Shown here: positions 7,627 to 13,022 of the stretch, piece by piece | Numbering within the stretch: the stretch's first letter is position 1 | Layout: each line of letters opens with the position of its first letter | From: a candidate division TM6 bacterium UASB124 | GTDB lineage: Bacteria; Dependentiae; Babeliae; Babeliales; RVW-14 | Direction: 5' to 3' | Length of the DNA stretch: 13,022 nt | NCBI GenBank assembly: GCA_001468855.1 | Contig: LDIV01000001.1 | Location: 633,111-646,132 of the forward strand | The notes under the pieces: model-generated | The model's database searches: none | What the model saw: the letters and a program-made list of their open reading frames with translations, nothing else | Told to the model about the DNA's origin: nothing | Position numbers and translations under genes: made by a program

Positions 7627-9378
7627 ATGAATATGAATAAAATATTGTGGAGCGTTATCGTTGCAGCCGATGTGGTGAGTAGCTTGCTTATTATGACATG
7701 TTATAGCACCCCCCTCAACAACGTCTATGATACTCAGCCAATTTATAACTTCATGGGACTTGATAAGTATTATAAAAAAAGGAATAAAGGAGAGTTAAGT
7801 TTTTATATCTCTCCTTTTTATCAACAGACAAGTACGGCGCGTAACTGTCAGGGTACAAAAGTTCCTAGAGTCTTTTCAACAACGGTTGATTCTAAAACTA
7901 CCACGCGCCGTTGGGGCGATATACAAGGTCCATGGAATATGTTTGGAGTTTTTTGGGGAACAGAAGGGGCTCCTGCAAGTAAACCATTTACTCAAACCAA
8001 TTATCCTAATTTGTATGATGCGCAACAAAAGGTTTCTGCTTTAATGAGCCAATTAGAAACAGATAATCGTTATAAGCCTGGTCGCGATTTGACCAAAGAT
8101 ATCTATTTTGAACCTCAGACAGATACATTTGCCTATGTTACCGTACCATTTTATTATGAAAAAATTGGTGTACGAGGACAGCTGAATTTCGATTTTGCAT
8201 TTGGATTGGGTATGTCTATCAGAGGTGGCGCTGTTCATATTAAAAAGAATGGTTCAATTAATTATGGTTCGGGACTGCCACCATTACCGCTTGAATCAAC
8301 GACGTCTCCTTCTCCGGGAACAGTAACAGGGTATTCGCCAGTAAATTTATGTTCGAACTTTGTTTTGGAGCATCAATTTGAAGCTGATGTGATAAACGGA
8401 GCAACCAAAGAAGCAACAGATCCTACCAAGTCAGCTGTACAATTATGGAATTATCTTTACACCCCATCGCGACGTGAAGCTATTTTAAAAGAGTTAGGCA
8501 TAGATTATTGCTCATACTGCAAAACATCTGCCGAAGACATACATGCTCAACTTTATTGGCATATACCTATAGTTGTTAAAGATGATGGGTGTTGCGGTTA
8601 TGGTAATGGTAATGATAACAGTGGTGATATTGCTGTAACTATAGTCCCATATATTGCAGTTGGTGTTTGGTTGCCGGCAAGCAAAAGAATTGATACAGAT
8701 AAACTATTTGCAGTTCCACCCGGAAACGATGGCTATTATGGGTTTACCGCTGAAGCGTCAATAGCATTTGATTTTCCTATCATTCCGCCAAACTGCCAAT
8801 CGTTACAATTTTGTGTAGGCGGTGGCATCTTGTCTTTTAATGATAAAGATCTGTTAAATACTCGTTTTCCAAGTGCAACGCCGCCGGCATCTGATCAGAT
8901 TGGCAAACCGTCAGTTTCAACGTCTTTACAAAATGGTATTTATCCATGGAAAACCGATATTACAAAGCGTCCAGGTTTAACTTGGTATATGAATGCATCG
9001 TTGAAAGCAAATAACTTTCTCGAATGTCTTTCTGCTTACTTTGATTTTGTCTATACACAGCACTTGCGTGATAAAATTTCATTAAAATCATGCGGTGTTG
9101 GTACCGGTGGTTGTGATACGAGTTATAATAGCTGTACGACGTGTTGCGTCCCATGCAATCCTTGTGGACCAACATGTAATATAGATCAAAGTGCATTTAT
9201 CAAAGGCGTTGATAAAGTTGTTTGTGAATCTTGTTGGAAAAATCAGCAGGTTAACATAGGATTTGATTATCGACTTGGTAGCGCTGTTTCCCTTGGTGGC
9301 GCTGTACAAGCGCATATTAGCGGGGTTCGGGTCTACCGGCCGGTGACTTTGATCGGTACCATAGATATAAGCTTCTAA
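7627..9378 (+). CDS. Probable cysteine-rich outer-membrane beta-barrel protein
   Basis: This 583-residue protein is not assigned to a named family. It starts with an export signal (MNMNK then hydrophobic ILWSVIVAADVVSSLLIM, residues 6-23). The chain has many alternating-polarity strands, for example TFAYVTVPFYYEKIGVRG (167-184) and IAVTIVPYIAVGVWLP (335-350). It ends in a strand with C-terminal Phe (PVTLIGTIDISF), the usual BAM-targeting signature of outer-membrane barrels. Eight cysteines fall in residues 489-517 (DNA 9091-9177), with further pairs at 295/298, 322/323 and 533/536, so disulfide cross-linking is likely. I prefer ATG 7627 over the in-frame TTG at 7609 because it gives a compact signal peptide; the ribosome binding site is weak for both. 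It has its own candidate promoter and no obvious terminator. A porin or structural envelope role is inference. Confidence 0.75.
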   Translation: MNMNKILWSVIVAADVVSSLLIMTCYSTPLNNVYDTQPIYNFMGLDKYYKKRNKGELSFYISPFYQQTSTARNCQGTKVPRVFSTTVDSKTTTRRWGDIQGPWNMFGVFWGTEGAPASKPFTQTNYPNLYDAQQKVSALMSQLETDNRYKPGRDLTKDIYFEPQTDTFAYVTVPFYYEKIGVRGQLNFDFAFGLGMSIRGGAVHIKKNGSINYGSGLPPLPLESTTSPSPGTVTGYSPVNLCSNFVLEHQFEADVINGATKEATDPTKSAVQLWNYLYTPSRREAILKELGIDYCSYCKTSAEDIHAQLYWHIPIVVKDDGCCGYGNGNDNSGDIAVTIVPYIAVGVWLPASKRIDTDKLFAVPPGNDGYYGFTAEASIAFDFPIIPPNCQSLQFCVGGGILSFNDKDLLNTRFPSATPPASDQIGKPSVSTSLQNGIYPWKTDITKRPGLTWYMNASLKANNFLECLSAYFDFVYTQHLRDKISLKSCGVGTGGCDTSYNSCTTCCVPCNPCGPTCNIDQSAFIKGVDKVVCESCWKNQQVNIGFDYRLGSAVSLGGAVQAHISGVRVYRPVTLIGTIDISF

Positions 9379-9385
9379 TCCGACT

Positions 9386-9414
9386 TTGACAATCCCCTTT
9401 AAATTACGTAAAAT
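9386..9414 (+). promoter_or_regulatory. Strong sigma70-type promoter for the rpsU operon
   Basis: A perfect TTGACA (9386-9391) is followed after 17 nt by TAAAAT (9409-9414), 11 of 12 consensus matches. Transcription would begin near 9421, leaving a leader of about 57 nt before rpsU. This is the best promoter in the window and fits a ribosomal-protein operon. Confidence 0.75.
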
Positions 9415-9434
9415 TATTAATAGTACGGTAATTT
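9401..9434. promoter_or_regulatory. Inverted repeat spanning the -10 and start of the rpsU promoter
   Basis: AAATTACGTA (9401-9410) pairs with TACGGTAATTT (9424-9434), giving 10 bp with one bulged base around a 13-nt loop. The arms flank the -10 hexamer and predicted start, so as DNA it could be an operator. It is mostly upstream of the predicted +1, so it is unlikely to act as a leader RNA hairpin. No T-run follows it, so it is not a good terminator for the preceding gene. Confidence 0.4.
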
Positions 9435-9477
9435 GATAGTGTTTAATTTCTGCTTGTAAGGATGGTGTTCGTTTCCC

Positions 9478-9687
9478 ATGTCAAAAACCTATAATATTGA
9501 AATTCAGGTCACAGGAAACCTGGAAAGAAGTCTAAAACAATTCAAAAAAAAACTTGAACGCGAAGGCGTATCACGCGATATTAAACGTCAGGTCTATTTT
9601 GAACCGCCAACACAAAAGAAACGCAAACGTTTAATGAGAGCCGTTAAGAACAACATGCTTAAGATGTACGAAAGCATGCTCTCATAA
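9478..9687 (+). CDS. rpsU: 30S ribosomal protein bS21
   Basis: bS21 is a small basic protein of the 30S subunit that lies near the anti-Shine-Dalgarno end of 16S rRNA and helps initiation. The 69 residues match family length. The core LERSLKQFKKKLEREGVSRDIKRQVYFE (15-42) followed by PPTQKKRKRLMRAVKNN shows the expected amphipathic and arginine/lysine-rich helices. ATG at 9478 is the only possible start, because an in-frame TAA occurs at 9457-9459. The nearest Shine-Dalgarno-like sequence, AAGGAT (9458-9463), is about 14 nt away, longer than usual. It is the first gene of a cluster: rbfA starts 14 nt after its stop. Confidence 0.95.
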   Translation: MSKTYNIEIQVTGNLERSLKQFKKKLEREGVSRDIKRQVYFEPPTQKKRKRLMRAVKNNMLKMYESMLS

Positions 9688-9701
9688 GGTAGTATCCTTA
9701 C

Positions 9702-10091
9702 ATGACCAAATCTAATGTGTCTGATATTAAAAAGGAGAGAAGGAAGTCCCTTTTTCTCCGTGAGATGACTCTTTTGATTCGCGAACTTGCGGAACGAGAG
9801 TCAGTTGTCGGAGATATCTATGTTTCTCACATTGATATCTCGCCTAACTCGGGCGTTTGTTATGTGTATTTTTCTACTTTCAAAGAACCAGGGCAAGAGG
9901 TTTTTGATAACGCATTACAAATTCTAAAGTTGTATAAACCTTCATTGCGCAAAGTATTCGCTCAACGAGTACAAACTCGTTATGCCCCTGAGCTTGTATT
10001 TTTATATGATAAAGCCAAGGAAAAGGAGCGTAGAATTAATGATTTGCTTAACAAAGTTCATGAGGATTTAACCAACAAAGATGAATCGTAA
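9702..10091 (+). CDS. rbfA: RbfA, 30S ribosome-binding factor A
   Basis: RbfA is a single-domain KH-fold factor that binds immature 30S subunits and helps 16S rRNA 5'-end maturation. This 129-residue protein has the family pattern: an N-terminal basic helix with FLREMTLLIRELAERE (18-33), the strand YVSHIDISPNSGVCYVYFS (40-58), a region where basic and aromatic residues precede the signature RYAPELVFLYDKA (93-105), and a final RINDLL helix (111-116). An AAGG (9686-9689) overlaps the rpsU stop and is 12 nt from the ATG; it can pair weakly with CCTT at 9696-9699. It is tightly linked to rpsU upstream and kdsD 8 nt downstream. The typical rbfA neighbours infB, nusA and truB are not here. Confidence 0.93.
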   Translation: MTKSNVSDIKKERRKSLFLREMTLLIRELAERESVVGDIYVSHIDISPNSGVCYVYFSTFKEPGQEVFDNALQILKLYKPSLRKVFAQRVQTRYAPELVFLYDKAKEKERRINDLLNKVHEDLTNKDES

Positions 10092-10099
10092 GGCATACA

Positions 10100-11122
10100 A
10101 TGCAAAGGCAACGTATCAAGCTTTTCGGTGGCGCTCTCAATGATATCCAAAATCAACAGCAACAATCTATTCAGCAAGCTCTTATTCAGGTCTTACGTAA
10201 AGAGGCTGAAGCCATTCTCGCTATAGTCGATCAGTTCCCAGCAAATGCATGGCGACTGGTTGATTGTATTCTCAATACCCAGGGAAAAGTAATTTTTTCC
10301 GGCGTCGGTAAGTCCGGTTTGGTTGCGCAAAAGTTAGCTGCAACAAGTTCCAGCTTAGGGATAGCTTCTTTTTTCTTGCACCCAACAGATGCTTTACATG
10401 GTGATCTTGGTGCTGTGCGATCAGGAGATTTATTTGTTGCTCTTTCCAAAAGCGCTACGGGCGATGAGTTTGATCATATTTTCCCGCTTCTTAAATCGAG
10501 TGGCATAATCACATGTCTTATTTGTTGCAGTCAAGGACGATTGGCTGAAAAGGCCGATTTGGTTATTGCTTTGCCAATAAAAGCTGAAGCCTGTCCGCTC
10601 AATTTGGCACCAACGAGTAGCTCTACTGTTATGATGGCATTTGGTGATGCGGTTGCTGTGGTAGTAAGCAGTTTGCGTGGTTTCAGCAAACAAGAATTTG
10701 CCCGTTATCATCCGGCTGGTGCATTGGGGAAACGTTTATTGCTAACGGTTCGTTCATTGATGCATAAGGTAGAAACATTACCGTTGCTTATGCCATCAAC
10801 GACATTTAAAGATTTATTAGTAACTATTACCACCAAAAAACTAGGCATAGGTATTGTTATTGATGAAAACCGTGCTTTAAAAGGTATTGTTACCGATGGA
10901 GACTTACGCCGTGCTTGTGAAAGTGGGCCGGGAGTGTTTAGTAAAGTTGCCATGGATATTGCAACATTACATCCCAAATACATTGAGCCAGATACTCTTG
11001 CCTATGCAGCATTAGAGATTATGGAAAATTTCAACATTACATCATTGGTGGTTGTTGAGCGTGGCGCTGTTGTTGGGCTTATTCATATTCATGATTTAAT
11101 CAAAACAGGAATAAGGGGATAG
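10100..11122 (+). CDS. kdsD: Arabinose-5-phosphate isomerase (KdsD/KpsF), SIS plus two CBS domains
   Basis: This enzyme interconverts D-ribulose 5-phosphate and D-arabinose 5-phosphate, the first step toward Kdo for lipopolysaccharide or capsule. At 340 residues it resembles E. coli KdsD (328). The SIS domain includes FSGVGKSGLVAQKLAAT (66-82) and HPTDALHGDLG (94-104). The catalytic set Lys71, Glu123, Glu163 (KAEACPLNLAPTSSS) and His204 (YHPAGALGKRLL) aligns with Lys59, Glu111, Glu152 and His193 of E. coli. The usual SNSG loop reads SKSA (116-119). Two CBS repeats follow, each ending in its motif: GIVTDGDLRRA (262-272) and GLIHIHDLIKTG (326-337). AAGG (10090-10093), overlapping the rbfA stop, lies 6 nt from the ATG. 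It implies a Kdo-containing envelope. Whether it is the housekeeping or capsule-linked paralogue cannot be decided here. Confidence 0.95.
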   Translation: MQRQRIKLFGGALNDIQNQQQQSIQQALIQVLRKEAEAILAIVDQFPANAWRLVDCILNTQGKVIFSGVGKSGLVAQKLAATSSSLGIASFFLHPTDALHGDLGAVRSGDLFVALSKSATGDEFDHIFPLLKSSGIITCLICCSQGRLAEKADLVIALPIKAEACPLNLAPTSSSTVMMAFGDAVAVVVSSLRGFSKQEFARYHPAGALGKRLLLTVRSLMHKVETLPLLMPSTTFKDLLVTITTKKLGIGIVIDENRALKGIVTDGDLRRACESGPGVFSKVAMDIATLHPKYIEPDTLAYAALEIMENFNITSLVVVERGAVVGLIHIHDLIKTGIRG

Positions 11123-11123
11123 T

Positions 11124-11942
11124 TTGTACATAATAATTTTCTTAATGGGGCTATGCTGGGGATCTTTTCTTAATGTCTTAGCATATCGCCTCATGCATGA
11201 CGCTCGTTTGTTTACATTAAGATCTCATTGTCCATGTTGTCGACATGTCATTGCATGGTATGATAATATTCCTCTCGTATCATGGCTAGTGTTACGTGGT
11301 AAGTGTCGGCGTTGCGGCACGTCAATTTCTTGGTTGTATCCTTTTACAGAATTAGTAACAGCTTTATTATTTGTAATGCTGTTCAATAAAATAACATTAG
11401 TTCCTTTTGCCTTGTGGGATCAGGACAAATTATGGTTCTATGGATTTGCTTGTATGCAATCATATCAATCGCTTGTTGCCTATCTTATCTTTATTAGTGC
11501 TCTTGTTGCATCAACACGAACTGATTTTGATGCTATGGCAATTCCGCAAGCGTTCACATTGTGGCTCGTACCGCTTGGTGTGTTTTGTGCATATCTGGGA
11601 ATTATATATGTTTCATTGTGGGAAAGTATTATTGGTGCCGTGCTTGGTTACGGCATATTATGGGCTGTTGCGATGATTTTTAAATATACAACAGGCCGAG
11701 AGGGCATGGGGATTGGGGATATGGAGTTGCTTGCTATGATTGGTTCATTTATTGGTCCGGTTGGTATTTGGGTAAGTTTGATGGTTGGATCATTGAGTGG
11801 TCTTGTTTTGGGTGGCTTATATCTTGTTATAAATCATAAAAAAAGAGGAACTCGTATTCCATTTGGTCCTTTTCTTGCGTTGGGTGCTTTGGTATATTTT
11901 TTTCTGGCAACACCGTTACTTGTTTTATTGTTAGAAATATAA
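11124..11942 (+). CDS. pilD: Type IV prepilin peptidase / N-methyltransferase
   Basis: This inner-membrane aspartyl protease cleaves type IV prepilins and related pseudopilins after the leader glycine, and it usually also methylates the new N-terminus. The 272-residue protein has GSFLNVLAYRL near the N-terminus (13-23). The two cysteine pairs C36xxC39 and C61xxC64 of the methyltransferase loop flank IPLVSWLVLRGK. The catalytic aspartates lie in TDFDAMAIP (Asp134 or Asp136) and GMGIGDMELLAMIG (Asp199). There are about seven or eight hydrophobic segments. The start is TTG at 11124, one base after the kdsD stop, with AAGGGG (11113-11118) 5 nt upstream; the next ATG (11145) would remove most of the first membrane segment. 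It probably processes the pilin encoded at 12771-12289. Confidence 0.93.
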   Translation: MYIIIFLMGLCWGSFLNVLAYRLMHDARLFTLRSHCPCCRHVIAWYDNIPLVSWLVLRGKCRRCGTSISWLYPFTELVTALLFVMLFNKITLVPFALWDQDKLWFYGFACMQSYQSLVAYLIFISALVASTRTDFDAMAIPQAFTLWLVPLGVFCAYLGIIYVSLWESIIGAVLGYGILWAVAMIFKYTTGREGMGIGDMELLAMIGSFIGPVGIWVSLMVGSLSGLVLGGLYLVINHKKRGTRIPFGPFLALGALVYFFLATPLLVLLLEI

Positions 11943-11959
11943 CTGGATAAGGGAGCGCG

Positions 11960-12292
11960 ATGGAGAAGGTAGTAAAGGTTAATATTGAATCTCGCTTGGC
12001 GTCATTATTGGAGGGTTCTAAGACAGTTTCTCTTTTTGACTTTGATACGCTAGCTTGTAAAGCAATATATCTCAATCAAAATCAGGAATATGCCAAGCAA
12101 AACGCATTTGATTGTATGCTTTTTGTGTTTCATGGCTCCGGTCAATTACATGCAACGATTAGTAGTAATGAATATCTTGATATTCAATTGGTTACCGGAG
12201 ATATTATTTTTATTCCACGACAAACGTCATACAAAATTCTTAATCTTACGCAACAAAATTTGATGGTGGCAGAGTTGCAAATGGCCGTTTAA
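11960..12292 (+). CDS. Small cupin-like protein with degenerate metal-binding motifs
   Basis: This 110-residue protein fits a single cupin beta-barrel: a strand-rich chain with HGSGQLHATI (57-66) where cupins have the glycine turn after motif 1, and a second motif with GDIIFIP followed eleven residues later by Asn. The canonical metal ligands are largely missing. No HxH precedes the glycine turn, and the histidine of motif 2 is replaced by Tyr (GDIIFIPRQTSYKILN). It is therefore probably a binding or regulatory protein rather than a metalloenzyme, but the substrate is unknown. ATG at 11960 has AAGGGAG (11949-11955) just upstream. It follows pilD by 17 nt and is the last gene of the rpsU cluster. 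Its stop overlaps the convergent pilin gene stop. The cupin assignment is moderate. Confidence 0.72.
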   Translation: MEKVVKVNIESRLASLLEGSKTVSLFDFDTLACKAIYLNQNQEYAKQNAFDCMLFVFHGSGQLHATISSNEYLDIQLVTGDIIFIPRQTSYKILNLTQQNLMVAELQMAV

Positions 12293-12771
12293 TCTATGCC
12301 ATTTTGAATGTTTTCAATCTTACGTGATTCATTGATATTCCATACATCGGGTTTGTTTTTTCCGTTTAAATCTCCTGCTGCACCGGCAACAAAACTTTCA
12401 TTATCAGCTTTGCATGTTCCCAGTGATTCTTTTGGTGTATTTAATTTACCTGTAAAAACATGTACGCCTTCGACTGCATCAGGAACATTGAATCCATATG
12501 TGTAATAGAAGTTTTCATCTTTGCCGCCACCATGATACCCTGCCGGTTTCCATCCGAGTCCGTTGGGTCCTCCAAGTTCAGTTGTATAGTGTCCATGCTG
12601 GGCATAATATGCCTGTTCTGCTGTATGCAATGATGCTAGATTCATGGCTACTTCTGCCTGATAGGCTTTTGCTTTGTAGTTGAAAAGCTGAGGAACAGCA
12701 AGAACGGCAAGAAATGCTATGATAGCAACAACAATCATAAGCTCAATGAGTGTAAAACCTTCCGATTTCAT
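12289..12771 (-). CDS. Type IV pilin-like protein with class III prepilin leader
   Basis: A short basic leader MKSEG precedes FTLIELMIVVAIIAFLAV, the hallmark of type IV pilins and type II secretion pseudopilins. PilD would cut between Gly5 and Phe6, and Glu10 is the conserved Glu5 of the mature protein. The hydrophobic helix (6-26) anchors the subunit and packs the pilus core. The 155-residue mature form fits a PilA/PilE or GspG-like subunit. The C-terminal DLNGKNKPDVWNIN (134-147) resembles the Asp/Asn-rich loop that binds calcium in some pseudopilins or closes the pilin head in others. There is one cysteine (Cys120), so no intramolecular disulfide loop. GGGGAGG lies 7 nt before the ATG. 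The gene converges on the cupin, with a 4-nt overlap. No pilus ATPase or platform gene is present, so major pilin and minor pilin cannot be distinguished. Confidence 0.93.
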   Translation of the reverse strand: MKSEGFTLIELMIVVAIIAFLAVLAVPQLFNYKAKAYQAEVAMNLASLHTAEQAYYAQHGHYTTELGGPNGLGWKPAGYHGGGKDENFYYTYGFNVPDAVEGVHVFTGKLNTPKESLGTCKADNESFVAGAAGDLNGKNKPDVWNINESRKIENIQNGID

Positions 12772-12811
12772 AGATAATCCTCCCCACCGAATGACATAAA
12801 AGGAATTTTAT

Positions 12812-12839
12812 ACGATATCAGTATTGCATAGAAAAACAA
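12812..12839 (-). promoter_or_regulatory. Possible promoter of the pilin gene
   Basis: On the minus strand TTGTTT (12839-12834) and TATCGT (12817-12812) are 16 nt apart, with TGA before the -10, an extended -10 form. An alternative -10, TATAAA (12812-12807), overlaps an ATAAAA/TTTTAT inverted repeat (12796-12811) but lacks a -35. No sigma54 (GG...GC) site, common at pilA promoters elsewhere, was seen. Confidence 0.3.
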
Positions 12840-12969
12840 TTCAGATCAATGGTTTGCTAATACATTGTTTTGGATAGATCGATTTCTTGAGGTATTTTGA
12901 TTTCACGATTAGGAATAAATTCGTTGGTTAGCTAGTTCTATGTCGGGTATAGGGTGTGTTGTTTAAGAC

Positions 12970-12998
12970 TTGCTAACACAATTTGTTTGCTATTTAAT
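12970..12998 (+). promoter_or_regulatory. Possible outward promoter beside edge repeat copy 2
   Basis: TTGCTA (12970-12975) and TTTAAT (12993-12998) are 17 nt apart, 4/6 and 5/6 consensus matches. Transcription would begin near 13005, inside the edge repeat and toward the window end. The rest of 12840-12969 shows no gene or structure I can name. Confidence 0.3.
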
Positions 12999-12999
12999 G

Positions 13000-13022
13000 T
13001 GAGCTCGGGGTTTGAAAATTCT
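13000..13022 (+). repeat. Edge repeat copy 2 (inverted partner at 80-102)
   Basis: This 23-nt stretch begins TGAGCTCGGGG, ends TTTGAAAATTCT and matches the minus strand of 80-102 at 21 of 23 positions. It runs to the last base of the window, so its true length is hidden. The flanking sequence inside the window (before 13000) shows no similarity to the flank of copy 1. Confidence 0.7.

Noticed and set aside
7684..7701. Lipoprotein lipobox at Cys25 of the outer-membrane protein (LLIMTC)
   Set aside because: Met and Thr at -2 and -1 do not fit the usual lipobox, and the C-terminal barrel strand fits a standard outer-membrane protein better.
10379..10411. Loss of a KdsD catalytic glutamate (HPTDALHG in place of HPGEAAHG)
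   Set aside because: Counting residues against E. coli KdsD shows that catalytic Glu111 corresponds to Glu123 here, which is conserved. The Asp at 97 is outside the catalytic set.

Overview
The window is AT-rich bacterial DNA with short intergenic gaps. It is most consistent with a Gram-negative-type bacterium with a reduced, probably host-dependent lifestyle. Candidatus Dependentiae (TM6) is my best guess. That guess is an inference from the mix seen here: an arabinose-5-phosphate isomerase (Kdo/LPS precursor), a type IV pilin and prepilin peptidase, a compact SufBD pair, and unrecognised secreted or outer-membrane proteins. No rRNA or other taxonomic marker is present. I see no tRNA, CRISPR array, transposase or prophage gene.

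The left half (1-7511) is transcribed on the minus strand. In transcription order it holds a class I DNA photolyase (7511-6096), mnmG for tRNA wobble-uridine modification (6046-4193), sufB (4098-2689), a short sufD (2692-1949, ATGA overlap with sufB), and a secreted protein of unknown function with a Q-rich repeated tail (1809-127). A plausible sigma70-type promoter lies between mnmG and sufB. A 27-nt palindromic element precedes the secreted-protein gene. The usual sufC ATPase gene is not between sufB and sufD and is absent from the window.

The right half is mostly on the plus strand. A divergent promoter region (7512-7626) leads to a large, cysteine-rich, probable outer-membrane beta-barrel protein (7627-9378). 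A near-consensus promoter (TTGACA, 17 nt, TAAAAT) then opens a tightly packed run: rpsU (bS21), rbfA, kdsD/kpsF, pilD (TTG start, 1 nt after the kdsD stop) and a small degenerate cupin. This cluster mixes ribosome assembly, envelope sugar supply and pilin processing. A type IV pilin-like gene (12771-12289, minus strand) converges on the cupin gene, and the two stop codons overlap. PilD would be the enzyme that cleaves this pilin.

The two edges carry an inverted pair of a 23-bp sequence (80-102 and 13000-13022, 21/23 identical). Both copies point outward, and the second is cut by the window end. This suggests that the window is bounded by copies of a longer dispersed repeat, or by the 5' ends of related genes. 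No complete novel system can be demonstrated. The most unusual items are the edge repeat, the Cys-cluster outer-membrane protein, the doubly shortened SufD, and the metal-ligand-less cupin placed between pilD and the pilin.
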